From positions 36,532-100,531 of the forward strand of contig PNKH01000011.1 in assembly GCA_013822345.1 (NCBI GenBank): DNA of 64,000 nucleotides, read 5' to 3'. The notes beneath the pieces are model-generated. The model was not told where the DNA came from and searched no databases. It saw only the letters and a program-made list of their open reading frames with translations. Below, one piece after another: positions 17,438-26,952 of this stretch. The stretch's first letter is position 1, and each line of letters starts with the position of its first letter. Source of the DNA: Isosphaera sp. Lineage in GTDB: Bacteria > Planctomycetota > Planctomycetia > Gemmatales > Gemmataceae. The translations under genes were made by a program, and so were the position numbers.

Positions 17438-17445
17438 GGTTCCTG

Positions 17446-17506
17446 GTCCGAGCCCGAGCGCGAGCGAGGTTAAACGCCTGACCCTCGCTCGCGCTCGGGC
17501 TCGGAC
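17446..17506. repeat. 24-bp palindrome, variant core (family A, copy 3)
   Basis: Arms 17446-17469 and 17483-17506, perfect. It shares the GTCCGAGCC edge with other family A copies, but the core is CGAGCGCGAGCGAGG. It starts 9 bp after the AsmA stop and abuts the truncated macro-domain fossil. Confidence 0.85.
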
Positions 17507-17508
17507 GT

Positions 17509-17827
17509 TGGGGCACAACGACCCCGCGTCCAGATCACCCGGAACATCGTGTCCAGGCAGACCCTGCGGTCGAACCCGCCGTTCCCGGTCCGGAACAGCG
17601 GGAACGCCACCGACTGGAGGCCGAGCGTGTCCGCGTGGTAGTAGCAGCCGTCCATGACCTCGTACAGGAGGTCGTGGCTCGGGCCGACCCACCCGCCCTC
17701 CCCTCGTCCACCCGCTCCCCATCTCGCCGCGGCCGACCTGGTCCAGCAGCTCGTACTTCGCCGACGGCTCTCTCGGGTTGGAGGCGGTCCGGGCGGCGCC
17801 TCGCGGGTCGGTGTAGGTCGGGTCCAT
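17509..17827 (-). pseudogene. Remnant of a Ser/Thr kinase - macro-domain gene
   Basis: Two protein-like fragments lie in different frames of the minus strand. The first (17827 to about 17710) reads like the entry to a bacterial Ser/Thr kinase: KYELLDQVGRGEMG, a tyrosine-led first strand and glycine loop. About 35 bp later another frame (17676-17533) gives HADTLGLQSVAFPLFRTGNG, then GFDRRVCLDTMFRVI, matching the substrate loop and following helix of a macro (ADP-ribose-binding) domain. Everything between, normally over 200 kinase residues, is missing, and the macro domain is cut where palindrome A3 begins. Internal deletion plus frameshift plus truncation marks it as a dead gene. Planctomycete kinases with macro domains are known to me as a general architecture. 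Confidence 0.7.
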
Positions 17828-17963
17828 CGTCGCGTTCCACCCCGCGGCCGGACGGCAGTTCCCTCGGAGATCGTTCCCACCCGGCCCGATCGCTTCAAGC
17901 GCCCGACCCGGCCGACCCGATAACTCCGACAACCCCGGTAAACCGGGACACGGAGGTGGAAAC

Positions 17964-18821
17964 ATGGGTAAGCATGTCCGGCGGGTCGCGGCGGCCGGGG
18001 TGTTCCTCCTCGCCGCCGCCGGCTGCTCGACGCTCGGGGAGACGCTCGGCATCAGCTCGCCGACCAACCCGCTGAGCAAGGACGCCAAGGCGATCCGCGA
18101 CACCGTCCCGAGCCCCGCCCCGGTGCCGCGGGAGCTAGCCCTGGAACTCCTCCCGGCCCACGTCGTCGAGCCGGGCGACACCCTGCTGGTCCAGCCGGTC
18201 GAGCTCGACTCCCCTCTCCGGCTGCCGCCGGACCAGCCGGTCCAGCCGGACGGGACGATCGACCTCGGGCTGTACGGCCGGCCGCTGGTCGCGGGGAAGA
18301 CGCTGGCGCAGGTGGAGGAGTTGGTGCGGGCCGCGATCCGGGCGCGGGAGAAGGACGCGAAGGACCGCGACCCGAAGGACCTGGCGGTGACGGTCCGGCT
18401 GGTCGGCCGGGCCGGGAAGGTGTTCTACGTGCTCGGGGAGGTGAACGCCCCCGGGGCGTTCCCGATCACCGGCCGGGACACCGTGCTGTCGGCGATCACC
18501 CAGGCCGGCGGGCCGACCCGGCGGGCGTCGGTCGACAACACGGTGCTGTCGCGGCCGACGCTCCCGGAGGGGTGCCGGGTGGTGCTACCGGTCTGCTACA
18601 CGAACGTGGTGCAGCTCGGGGACACGTCGACGAACTACCAGCTGCACCCCGGCGACCGGGTGTTCGTGCCGAGCAAGACGACGCGGGAGAACCTGCTCCC
18701 GGCGCGGTTCCAGCAGACGCCCGGGGCGTGCTGCGGGACGCAGGTGTCGTGCTACGCCGTCGGCGGGTGCGCCCCGCAAGGCAAGGCAGTGATCCAGGCC
18801 GCCCCGGCGGCGCTGCCGTGA
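17964..18821 (+). CDS. Polysaccharide export lipoprotein (Wza-like)
   Basis: 285 residues. The leader ends LAAAGC, so Cys21 should be lipidated. Residues 65-150 form the Poly_export domain (VVEPGDTLLVQP, then VQPDGTIDLGLYG), followed by an SLBB segment (KVFYVLGEVNAPGAFPITG). Such proteins form or gate the outer-membrane channel for capsule or exopolysaccharide. The C-terminus adds a Cys-rich tail (CCGTQVSCYAVGGC), which Wza lacks. GGAGGTGGAAAC precedes the ATG, a good ribosome binding site; a weak promoter (TTCAAG at 17894, GATAAC at 17919, spacer 19) is possible. No polysaccharide polymerase or Wzc partner is adjacent. Confidence 0.9.
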   Translation: MGKHVRRVAAAGVFLLAAAGCSTLGETLGISSPTNPLSKDAKAIRDTVPSPAPVPRELALELLPAHVVEPGDTLLVQPVELDSPLRLPPDQPVQPDGTIDLGLYGRPLVAGKTLAQVEELVRAAIRAREKDAKDRDPKDLAVTVRLVGRAGKVFYVLGEVNAPGAFPITGRDTVLSAITQAGGPTRRASVDNTVLSRPTLPEGCRVVLPVCYTNVVQLGDTSTNYQLHPGDRVFVPSKTTRENLLPARFQQTPGACCGTQVSCYAVGGCAPQGKAVIQAAPAALP

Positions 18822-18828
18822 CCCCGCG

Positions 18829-18890
18829 GTCCGAGCCGGAAGCGTGAGCGACGGTCTTTGCCTTCCGTCGCTCACGCTTCCGGCTCGGAC
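18829..18890. repeat. 26-bp palindrome (family A, copy 4)
   Basis: Arms 18829-18854 and 18865-18890, perfect, filling the gap between convergent stop codons at 18821 and 18897. Outer edge GTCCGAGCCGGAAGCGTGAG. Confidence 0.92.
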
Positions 18891-18896
18891 GGCACG

Positions 18897-20702
<1,806 letters not shown>

Positions 20703-20788
20703 GCTCGGCCCTGCGGGGAAGGTACGGGGGAATTGTACGGGCGGTCTCGGACCGCCGGGGTCGGTACACTACCGCGGGCCGGGTGGTA

Positions 20789-20885
20789 GCGGTGGTGGGC
20801 CGAGCGGGCGCTTCGCCCGCTCGGCCCACCACCGCCCCGCACGGTGGGACTCGCCCGGCGAAGCGCCGGGCTCGGCCCACCCTAC
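20789..20885. repeat. Composite palindrome (family B, copy 2)
   Basis: A 22-bp perfect hairpin (20789-20810 and 20814-20835, GGTGGTGGGCCGAGCGGGCG) is followed by a second, reverse-oriented unit at 20842-20885 that matches the right arms of B1 and B3. Unlike B1 and B3, it sits in a divergent intergenic region, directly in the 5' leader of the SDR gene. Confidence 0.85.
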
Positions 20886-20904
20886 CCCATGGAGAGCCGC
20901 CGCG

Positions 20905-21690
20905 ATGACCCCCGCCCCGAAGACCGGCCTCGGACTGTTCGACCTCACCGGCCGGGTCGCGGTCGTGACCGGCGGGTCGAAGGGGCTCGGCCTGGCCATC
21001 GCCTCCGGCCTCGCCGCCGCCGGGGCCGACCTCGTCCTCGTCAGCCGCACCGAAGACCAGGTCCGCTCGGCCGCCGGCCAGCTCGCCGCGGCCACCGGGC
21101 GGAAGGTAGTCGGGCTGCGGGCCGACGTGACGAACCCGGCCGACACCGAGGCGATGGCCGCCCGGGCGCTGGCGGAGTTCGGGCGGATCGACATCCTGGT
21201 GAACAACGCCGGGGTGAACATCCGCGGGCCGATCGACGGGCTGTCATTGGAGCAGTTCCGCGAGGTGAACCGTGTGAACGTCGAAGGGGTGTGGCTGGCG
21301 TGCCGGGCGGTCGTCCCGCACATGAAGGGGCGGAAGGCGGGCCGGATCATCAACCTGTCGAGTGCGCTCGGCGTGGTCGGCCTGGCCGACCGCACCCCGT
21401 ACTGTGCCAGCAAAGGGGCAGTGGTCCAGCTCACCCGGGCGCTGTCGGCCGAGCTGGCCGCGTTCGGGGTCACGGTGAACGCGATCCTGCCGGGGCCGTT
21501 CCTCACCGAGATGAACGAGGCGGTCAAGGACGACCCGAAGTTCCGCCAGTTCATCCTGGGGGCGACGACGCTCGGGCGGTGGGGCGAACTCCACGAGATC
21601 CAGGGTGCGGCGCTGTTCCTGGCAAGCGACGCCAGCAGTTACGTCACCGGCGCCCTCCTCCCGGTCGACGGCGGGTGGACGTCCCGGTAG
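20905..21690 (+). CDS. SDR-family oxidoreductase (3-oxoacyl-reductase/gluconate-dehydrogenase-like)
   Basis: 261 residues, classical short-chain dehydrogenase. Cofactor motif TGGSKGLG at 22-29, NNAG at 100-103, catalytic Ser153, Tyr166 and Lys170 (PYCASK), and the C-terminal DGGWTSR. The layout LFDLTGRVAVVTGGSKGLG resembles gluconate 5-dehydrogenase and FabG-like enzymes; it oxidises or reduces a small alcohol or keto group with NAD(P) in the cytoplasm. The ATG at 20905 is chosen because the frame upstream crosses palindrome B2. TACACT at 20765-20770 could be a -10 box, which would put the B2 hairpin into the leader RNA. The specific substrate is not determinable. Confidence 0.92.
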   Translation: MTPAPKTGLGLFDLTGRVAVVTGGSKGLGLAIASGLAAAGADLVLVSRTEDQVRSAAGQLAAATGRKVVGLRADVTNPADTEAMAARALAEFGRIDILVNNAGVNIRGPIDGLSLEQFREVNRVNVEGVWLACRAVVPHMKGRKAGRIINLSSALGVVGLADRTPYCASKGAVVQLTRALSAELAAFGVTVNAILPGPFLTEMNEAVKDDPKFRQFILGATTLGRWGELHEIQGAALFLASDASSYVTGALLPVDGGWTSR

Positions 21691-21724
21691 GGCCGGGAGA
21701 CTGGGCGGCCGCCCCCACCCGCGC

Positions 21725-21753
21725 TTGGCAACCGGCCGGCCGGAGGGTACAAC
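21725..21753 (+). promoter_or_regulatory. Putative promoter of the DHH phosphoesterase gene
   Basis: TTGGCA (21725-21730), 17 bp, TACAAC (21748-21753). The spacer and -35 box overlap an imperfect inverted repeat whose partner lies at about 21808-21823. The start codon is at 21836. Confidence 0.6.
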
Positions 21754-21835
21754 GGAATGGGGCTCGGACGCCCCTCGCCTTCCGACGGACCCGCCGCAGG
21801 ACGCGGCCGGCCGGCTGCCAAAGGATCCTCCCACT

Positions 21836-22927
21836 ATGGCGCGCCCCAGCGCCGACCCGGACAGTGCAACCCGGTCCTCGGCCGGCATGAGGCGGTCGGA
21901 CCGGTTCCTCGCCGGGCTCCAGTACTTCGACCGCGTCGTCCTCGTCGCCCACGTCAACCCCGACCCGGACAGCCTCGGGGCGATGCTCGGGCTGGCCCAC
22001 CTGGTCGAAAACCGCCTCGGCAAGCCCGCGGTCCTCACCCGGGACGGGCACGTCGGCCGGGCCGAGAACCGGGCCATGATCGACGGCCTCGGCCTCGAAC
22101 TCGTCCCGGTCGACGAGGTGGCCTGGCGGCCGGACGACGCGGTGGTCATGGTCGACAGCCAGCCGCGGACCGGCCGGCACAGCTTCCCCGACTCGCTCCC
22201 GCTGTACGCGGTCATCGACCACCACGACACCCCCGGGGACCTGTCCGGGGTCGCGTTCTCCGACATCCGGGCGACCGCCGGGGCGACCTGCACCGTCGTC
22301 ACCCGGTACCTGACCGACCAGGCGGTGCCGATCCCGGAGCGGGTCGCCACGGCACTCCTGTACGGGATCGAGACCGAGATAACCGGGTACCCGCGCGAGG
22401 CCGGCCCGTCCGACGACGACGCCCTCCTCCACCTGTACCCGCTGGCCGACAAGGACCTGCTCGCCAAGATCCGCAACGCCCGCCTGCCGCACAGCCACTT
22501 CGAGGTCCTCCTCCAGGCCCTACAGAGCTCGTTCGTCTACGACCGCCTCATCATCAGCTGGGTCGACGACCTCTCCCAGCCGGAGCAGGCGGCCGAGGTG
22601 GTCGACTTCATGATCCGGTTCGAGGAGGTCGACTGGGCGGTCTGCGGCGGCGTCTGCGGGGACAAGCTGGTGCTGTCGGTCCGGGCGGCGATCGAGAACG
22701 CCGGGGCCGGGGACCTCCTCCGGCAGGTGGTCGGGAAGCTCGGCCGGGCCGGCGGCCACGAGCGGCGGGCCGGCGGGTGCATCCGCCTGGCGAGCACGGC
22801 GCCGTCCGCGGTCGACGAGCTGCAGGCCGAGTTGCGGCGGCGGTTCCTGAAGGCGTTCAAGATCGTCGACACCCGCGGCCAGCGGCTGGTCCCGCTCCGG
22901 GAGATGTTGGAAAACCTGCAGTCGTGA
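21836..22927 (+). CDS. DHH-family phosphoesterase, NrnA-like
   Basis: 363 residues. DHH domain motifs are complete: H39-x-N-P-D43-x-D45 (AHVNPDPDSLG), D107 (VMVDSQ), and DHH at 128-130 (VIDHHDT). The C-terminal DHHA1 domain has GGHERRAGG near residue 305, which contacts the substrate. NrnA enzymes degrade 2-5-mer RNA (nanoRNA) and dephosphorylate pAp using Mn. The start is placed at 21836 because the frame upstream lies in promoter and hairpin sequence. Note the second DHH gene of the window, RecJ, at 34854; the two are clearly different subfamilies. Palindrome A5 separates it from sppA. Confidence 0.9.
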   Translation: MARPSADPDSATRSSAGMRRSDRFLAGLQYFDRVVLVAHVNPDPDSLGAMLGLAHLVENRLGKPAVLTRDGHVGRAENRAMIDGLGLELVPVDEVAWRPDDAVVMVDSQPRTGRHSFPDSLPLYAVIDHHDTPGDLSGVAFSDIRATAGATCTVVTRYLTDQAVPIPERVATALLYGIETEITGYPREAGPSDDDALLHLYPLADKDLLAKIRNARLPHSHFEVLLQALQSSFVYDRLIISWVDDLSQPEQAAEVVDFMIRFEEVDWAVCGGVCGDKLVLSVRAAIENAGAGDLLRQVVGKLGRAGGHERRAGGCIRLASTAPSAVDELQAELRRRFLKAFKIVDTRGQRLVPLREMLENLQS

Positions 22928-22932
22928 CGTGC

Positions 22933-22997
22933 CGTCCGAGCCGGAAGCGTGAGCGACCGGTCGTGCCTGACCGTCGCTCACGCTTCCGGCTCGGACG
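22933..22997. repeat. 25-bp palindrome (family A, copy 5)
   Basis: Arms 22933-22957 and 22973-22997, perfect, between two tandem genes. It fills most of the 88-bp gap from the nanoRNase stop to the sppA start. Confidence 0.92.
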
Positions 22998-23015
22998 ATC
23001 CCCGCCGCGTGAGCC

Positions 23016-24140
23016 ATGTCTACCACCCCGCCCGCCCCGCCCCCCGCGCCCCGAGCCCGCCGCGGCTGCCTGTTCGCCGCCGTCCTCCTCGTCCTGTTCC
23101 TCTCCCTCCTCCTCAACCTGGCCGTCGGCCTCGTCGCCGTCGGGGTGGTCGACGACCCGTTCAACCCCGACCCCGCGGCCCTGACCGAGCGGCACCTCCT
23201 CGGCGACCCGAAGGCCCGCGACAAGATCGCGATCGTCCGGGTGACCGGCGTCCTCACCGGGGACGGCATCCAGTACCCGGTCCGCCAACTGGAGGCGGCG
23301 GCCCGTGACCCACAGGTCCGGGCCGTGGTCCTCCGCGTCGACACCCCCGGCGGGACGGTCACCGCGAGCGAGGAGCTGTACCAGAACGTCGTCAACCTGC
23401 GCGACAACACCGGCCGGCGGTTCAAAGCGACCGGGCCGAAGCCGGTGAGCGTGTCGATGGGCGGCCTGGCCACCTCCGGCGGGTACTACGTCGCCGCCGC
23501 CGGCCGCCCGATTTCGGCGGAGCGGACCACCATCACCGGGTCGATCGGGGTGTTCGTCGCCATCCCGAACGTCGCCGAACTGGCCAAGGAAAACGGGGTG
23601 AAGTTGGAACTCATCAAGGCCGGCGGGATCAAGGCGGCCGGGTCGTTCTTCCACGAACTGTCGCCGCAGGAGCGGCAGACGTGGCAGGACACCGTCGACT
23701 CGGCCTACGACCGGTTCCTGGAGGTGATCGCCGCCAACCGCCCCGGGCTGACCGGGAAGGGGCTGCGGGACGACGTGGTGATCGACCGGCCGATCCCGAA
23801 GCGGGACGACAAGGGGAACCCGCTGGCCGAGCAGGTGCGGTACACCCGCACCCTGGCCGACGGCGGGACGTACACCGCGGCCGACGCCCAGAAGTTCAAG
23901 CTGGTGGACCGGATCGACGACCTGCCGGCGGCGGTGCGGGCGTCCGCCGAGGCGAACGGGCTGGGGTCGTTCCGGGCGGTGGTGTACGACCGCACCCCCG
24001 GGTGGCTCGAACGGCTCACCGGCCTGAACCTCCGGAACCGGGCTCCGGGGCTCGACCCCGGCGACCTGGCCGCCACCCTCACCCCCCGGTTGTGGTACTT
24101 GTCCCCGGCCGTCGATGTCGGCCTGCTGTCCGGGCCGTAA
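23016..24140 (+). CDS. sppA: Signal peptide peptidase SppA-type protease
   Basis: 374 residues. One membrane segment (about 18-44) anchors the protein with its catalytic domain outside. The S49 protease core has VDTPGGTVTASE around 109-119, nucleophile Ser154 in SMGGLATSGGYY, and Lys206 in KAGGIKAAGS; the 52-residue spacing of Ser and Lys equals that of the short bacterial SppA. It degrades released signal peptides in the membrane. A C-terminal extension of about 90 residues after the core is unusual but not unique. Palindrome A5 sits 18 bp upstream of the ATG. The signal-peptide-rich proteome encoded around it makes this housekeeping role plausible. Confidence 0.93.
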   Translation: MSTTPPAPPPAPRARRGCLFAAVLLVLFLSLLLNLAVGLVAVGVVDDPFNPDPAALTERHLLGDPKARDKIAIVRVTGVLTGDGIQYPVRQLEAAARDPQVRAVVLRVDTPGGTVTASEELYQNVVNLRDNTGRRFKATGPKPVSVSMGGLATSGGYYVAAAGRPISAERTTITGSIGVFVAIPNVAELAKENGVKLELIKAGGIKAAGSFFHELSPQERQTWQDTVDSAYDRFLEVIAANRPGLTGKGLRDDVVIDRPIPKRDDKGNPLAEQVRYTRTLADGGTYTAADAQKFKLVDRIDDLPAAVRASAEANGLGSFRAVVYDRTPGWLERLTGLNLRNRAPGLDPGDLAATLTPRLWYLSPAVDVGLLSGP

Positions 24141-24492
24141 CCAGCCACAGGTCTCACGCCACCCACGTTTCCACTCCGACGCCGTTATATTTGTCCGTGC
24201 TGTGGGTATTTGCAGGTAACGCTCGGTGATCGGGAACGTGTCCACCTAACTGTCTAGTCCACCTCCGGCACCACTTTCGCACCTGCTTTCCCAGATTATC
24301 GCCGCCGCCCGGCTTCGATACTGGTTTTAGAATGGAGTGGCGGACCGGTTTTTTCAGATTTCCTGCGAACAAACGGGGTTGGGGCTCGTCCAAAACGTTG
24401 GGCTTGGTCTAAGGTTTGAGTGATGCGTTCGGGACAACCTGTCGAAGCTGTCGGCAGTGTCGGAGAATCCGTGAGGGAATCGCTGCGATTTT
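24141..24492. other. Gene-free stretch with lower GC content
   Basis: Visibly richer in A and T than anything else in the window, with several runs of four to six T. A minus-strand frame of 79 codons (24154-24393) has no ribosome binding site and no family resemblance, so I do not call it. The region ends in the promoter of the DksA-like gene and may hold regulatory sites for it. Confidence 0.5.
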
Positions 24493-24521
24493 TTGAATTG
24501 GCAAGACTTGACCTCTATAGT
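24493..24521 (+). promoter_or_regulatory. Strong sigma-70-type promoter of the DksA-like gene
   Basis: TTGAAT (24493-24498), 17 bp, TATAGT (24516-24521), the best match to the general consensus in the window. Transcription should start near 24528, giving a leader of about 140 nt before the ATG at 24667, long enough for post-transcriptional control. Confidence 0.75.
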
Positions 24522-24666
24522 GGGTGGTGGGGGAAAGAGAAGTAACTCAGGACGGATTCGACCCGAACCGACCTTGAAACCATTTTCGCCTGCCGAGCGT
24601 ATCTAAACCGATCAAGCTCCCACGGTTACACCGGTCGGAAGCTGCAGACCTGGGAGGTGTTTGACC

Positions 24667-25131
24667 ATGGCCCGTCAAGACGCCCTACTCCGGCTCCACA
24701 AGACACTCGTGAACCGTCGTACCGAGTTGCGGAAGCGGCTCGGGATGGAACTCGAAGACTTGGCTCACGTTAAGCACTCCTCGGCCTCCGGGGACGCGGC
24801 CGACGCCGCGTTCGACTCCTCCGGCGAGGAAATCGCCTCCACCCTCGCCGAACTCGAGTCGAAGGAGCTGGCACAGGTCGAGCGGGCGATCCGCCGCCTC
24901 AAGTCCGGTTCCTACGGCAAGTGCGAGGTCTGCTCCGTCCGCATCCCGGTCGCGCGGCTGAACGCCCTCCCGTTCAGCACGCTCTGCATCAAGTGCCAGC
25001 GGGAGATGGAGAAGGAGGGCGGCTGGCTCGCCGGCCGGTCGGCCGAGGACTGGGGGCGGATCACCGACGGCTCCCCGATGGAGGACCGCGAGGTCCGGCT
25101 CTCGGACCTCGAGATCGACCTCAGCAAGTGA
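24667..25131 (+). CDS. TraR/DksA-family zinc-finger protein
   Basis: 154 residues. A long N-terminal coiled-coil helical region (residues 5-80, RLHKTLVNRRTELRKRLGME) is followed by a four-cysteine zinc finger: C86, C89, C107, C110 (CEVC and CIKC). This is the DksA/TraR C4-zinc-finger group, which binds the RNA polymerase secondary channel and, with ppGpp in proteobacteria, retunes rRNA and amino-acid promoters. DAADAAFDSSG near residue 43 corresponds to the acidic coiled-coil tip. The ATG at 24667 follows GGGAGG with 9 bp spacing; a TTG at 24661 is too close to that site. It is a monocistronic unit with its own promoter and terminator. Confidence 0.9.
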   Translation: MARQDALLRLHKTLVNRRTELRKRLGMELEDLAHVKHSSASGDAADAAFDSSGEEIASTLAELESKELAQVERAIRRLKSGSYGKCEVCSVRIPVARLNALPFSTLCIKCQREMEKEGGWLAGRSAEDWGRITDGSPMEDREVRLSDLEIDLSK

Positions 25132-25164
25132 ACCCCGACCGGCCGGCTCTGCCGGTCGTCGCGA

Positions 25165-25196
25165 GCCCGCGGCCTGCACAGGCCGCGGGCTTTTTT
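25165..25196 (+). terminator. Intrinsic terminator of the DksA-like gene
   Basis: A 12-bp perfect stem (GCCCGCGGCCTG, 2-base loop) followed by six T, 34 bp past the stop codon. Confidence 0.92.
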
Positions 25197-25327
25197 CGTC
25201 CCCTGCCGCCCCGCCGCCCGGAAACCGCGCCGGCCCGACCGATCCTGCCGCCTGTCCGACCGCGCCGCCGCGTAGAGTGTCGGAAGGCGGCAACCAGGCT
25301 CAAGTCGCGCGGTCCGCGGGGTCGGTC

Positions 25328-26473
25328 ATGAACGCGAAGCTCCGGCTGGTCGTGGCGTGCGGCGGCGGTGCGTTCCTCGGCGGCCTCGTCGTCGGCTCCG
25401 GCCCGTCGCCGCACGCCACCGTGGCCGCCCACGCCCCGCCGCTCCCCCCCGTCGCCGCGGCCTGGCCGGCCGCCGCCGACCTTGTTCCCGCCGACCCGAC
25501 CGAACGCTTCCAGGCGACGATCCGGAGGGTCGGTCCGGCGGTCGTGGCGGTCGACGCGGTCAAGCCGCCGGGCGCCGACCCGACCGCCAAGGGGAAGCCG
25601 GTCGAGGAGTCCGGGTCCGGGGTGATGGTCAAGTTCCCTGGGGTCGCCGGGGTGGTCGCGGTCACCAACCACCACGTCGTCGGCGCCGCCGACCCGTCCA
25701 AGGTCTACGTCACCCTGTCCGACGGCCGCATCCTCCGCCCGACCCGCATCCTGGCCGACCCGGAGTCCGACCTCTCCCTCCTCGTGCTCGACGACGCCGG
25801 CCTCCCGGTCGCCGAGCTGGGCGACAGCGACAAGGTCCGCCGCGGCCAGTGGGTGCTCGCGTTCGGCAGCCCGTTCGGGCTGAACCAGACGGTCACCCAC
25901 GGCATCATCTCGGCCACCGACCGCGGGCAGATCAACCTCGGGTCGACGATCCGGGTGAAGGAGTTCCTGCAGACCGACGCGGCGATCAACCCCGGGTCGA
26001 GCGGCGGCCCGCTCGCCGACCTCGACGGCCGGGTGGTCGGGATCAACACCGCGATCGCGTCGAAGAGCGGGGACAACAGCGGGGTGTCGTTCAGCATCCC
26101 GGCGAACCTGGTGAAGCGGATCGCCGGCCAACTGATCGAGAAGGGGGCGGTGACCCGCGGGTACCTCGGGGTTCAGCTGGCCGGGTCGCTGGAGCCGGCG
26201 GAGGCCCTACGGCTCGGGCTCACCCGGGTGACCGGGGCATTGGTCGAGATCGTCCACCCGGGGACGCCGGCGGAGGCGGCCGGGCTCCGGCCGGGGGACG
26301 TGATCCTGCGGCTCGAGGACGTGCCGCTGCGGGACGAGAACCACCTGATCAACCTGGTCACGGCCCTGCCGCCGGGCCAGAAGGTGACGCTCGGCGTGTG
26401 GCGGGACCGGAAGTCACAGGCGGTGGCGGTGACGGTCGGGGAGTACGCGGCGGGGAAGGCGCGGCCGCGGTGA
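25328..26473 (+). CDS. HtrA/DegP-type serine protease with one PDZ domain
   Basis: 381 residues. An N-terminal hydrophobic segment (residues 5-24) acts as membrane anchor or signal. The trypsin-like domain has the triad His116 (TNHHVV), Asp148 (ESDLSLL) and Ser225 (NPGSSGGPL). One PDZ domain covers about 275-370 (YLGVQLAG start, AGLRPGDVILRLEDV). DegS/DegQ-like proteins of this layout cleave misfolded envelope proteins or trigger stress signalling. The start is the ATG next to the hydrophobic segment; the frame upstream adds 17 non-hydrophobic residues. No terminator follows at once; a 39-residue membrane-protein gene lies convergent downstream. Confidence 0.93.
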   Translation: MNAKLRLVVACGGGAFLGGLVVGSGPSPHATVAAHAPPLPPVAAAWPAAADLVPADPTERFQATIRRVGPAVVAVDAVKPPGADPTAKGKPVEESGSGVMVKFPGVAGVVAVTNHHVVGAADPSKVYVTLSDGRILRPTRILADPESDLSLLVLDDAGLPVAELGDSDKVRRGQWVLAFGSPFGLNQTVTHGIISATDRGQINLGSTIRVKEFLQTDAAINPGSSGGPLADLDGRVVGINTAIASKSGDNSGVSFSIPANLVKRIAGQLIEKGAVTRGYLGVQLAGSLEPAEALRLGLTRVTGALVEIVHPGTPAEAAGLRPGDVILRLEDVPLRDENHLINLVTALPPGQKVTLGVWRDRKSQAVAVTVGEYAAGKARPR

Positions 26474-26538
26474 CGGGGGTGGCCGGGTCGCCGTCCGTGG
26501 CGGCCCGCGGCGCGGGGTTGCTGGCGGCACGGCGGCGG

Positions 26539-26658
26539 TCACTCCTCGTCGCGGGGCTTCATCCGCAGGAAGATCATCACCCCGATCAGGGCGACCAGGG
26601 CCACGCCCATCCCGACCATCACCCAGGTCTGCCCCAGGAAGTCCATAATCCGGTCCAT
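26539..26658 (-). CDS. Small single-pass membrane protein (39 residues)
   Basis: Translating the minus strand from the ATG at 26658 gives a 39-residue protein: a short amphipathic N-terminus (MDRIMDFLGQTW), one strongly hydrophobic helix (about residues 12-31, VMVGMGVALVALIGVMIFL) and a charged tail ending RMKPRDEE. GAGG lies 9-10 bp upstream of the start. The composition is unmistakably that of a membrane protein, and codon third positions are G or C as in its neighbours. It lies between htrA and gltB, convergent to htrA. Small proteins of this kind often modulate larger membrane complexes; no partner can be named. Confidence 0.65.
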   Translation of the reverse strand: MDRIMDFLGQTWVMVGMGVALVALIGVMIFLRMKPRDEE

Positions 26659-26864
26659 CGAACGGTCCCTCGGTTGCGAGTGGAGATGACGGCGGGTGGG
26701 GTCCGGAAACCCTCCCGGGCTCGCCCGGCCGCCGGCTTGTGCCGAAAAGCACCCGTGTTCTAGCCGCCGGGTGTTACAGGTGCAAGTGTCCGCGGGAAAA
26801 ACTTCTCCCCGGCCTCACACGGGCGCATCTCGACGCCCCCACACGCCTTCCCTAAGAACAGCGA

Positions 26865-26893
26865 TTGCGGCCGAGACGTGGTCGCGGTGCGAT
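26865..26893 (+). promoter_or_regulatory. Possible promoter of the glutamate synthase gene
   Basis: TTGCGG (26865-26870), 17 bp, TGCGAT (26888-26893). The -10 box is weak. It would give a leader of about 53 nt to the GTG at 26953. The rest of 26659-26864 holds nothing I recognise. Confidence 0.4.
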
Positions 26894-26952
26894 TTGAACG
26901 TTCGAGGTCGAGAGACTCTCCCCGCCTCTCGACCCCAACCCGGAGTACGACG

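Noticed and set aside
13904..18181. Open reading frame of over 1400 codons on the minus strand
   Set aside because: Shadow of the AsmA-like gene caused by high GC; the protein is arginine/proline-rich without domains. Only its first part overlaps a genuine kinase fossil.
24154..24393. 79-codon minus-strand frame in the lower-GC intergenic region
   Set aside because: No ribosome binding site, no hydrophobic or domain-like pattern, and base composition typical of noncoding DNA.
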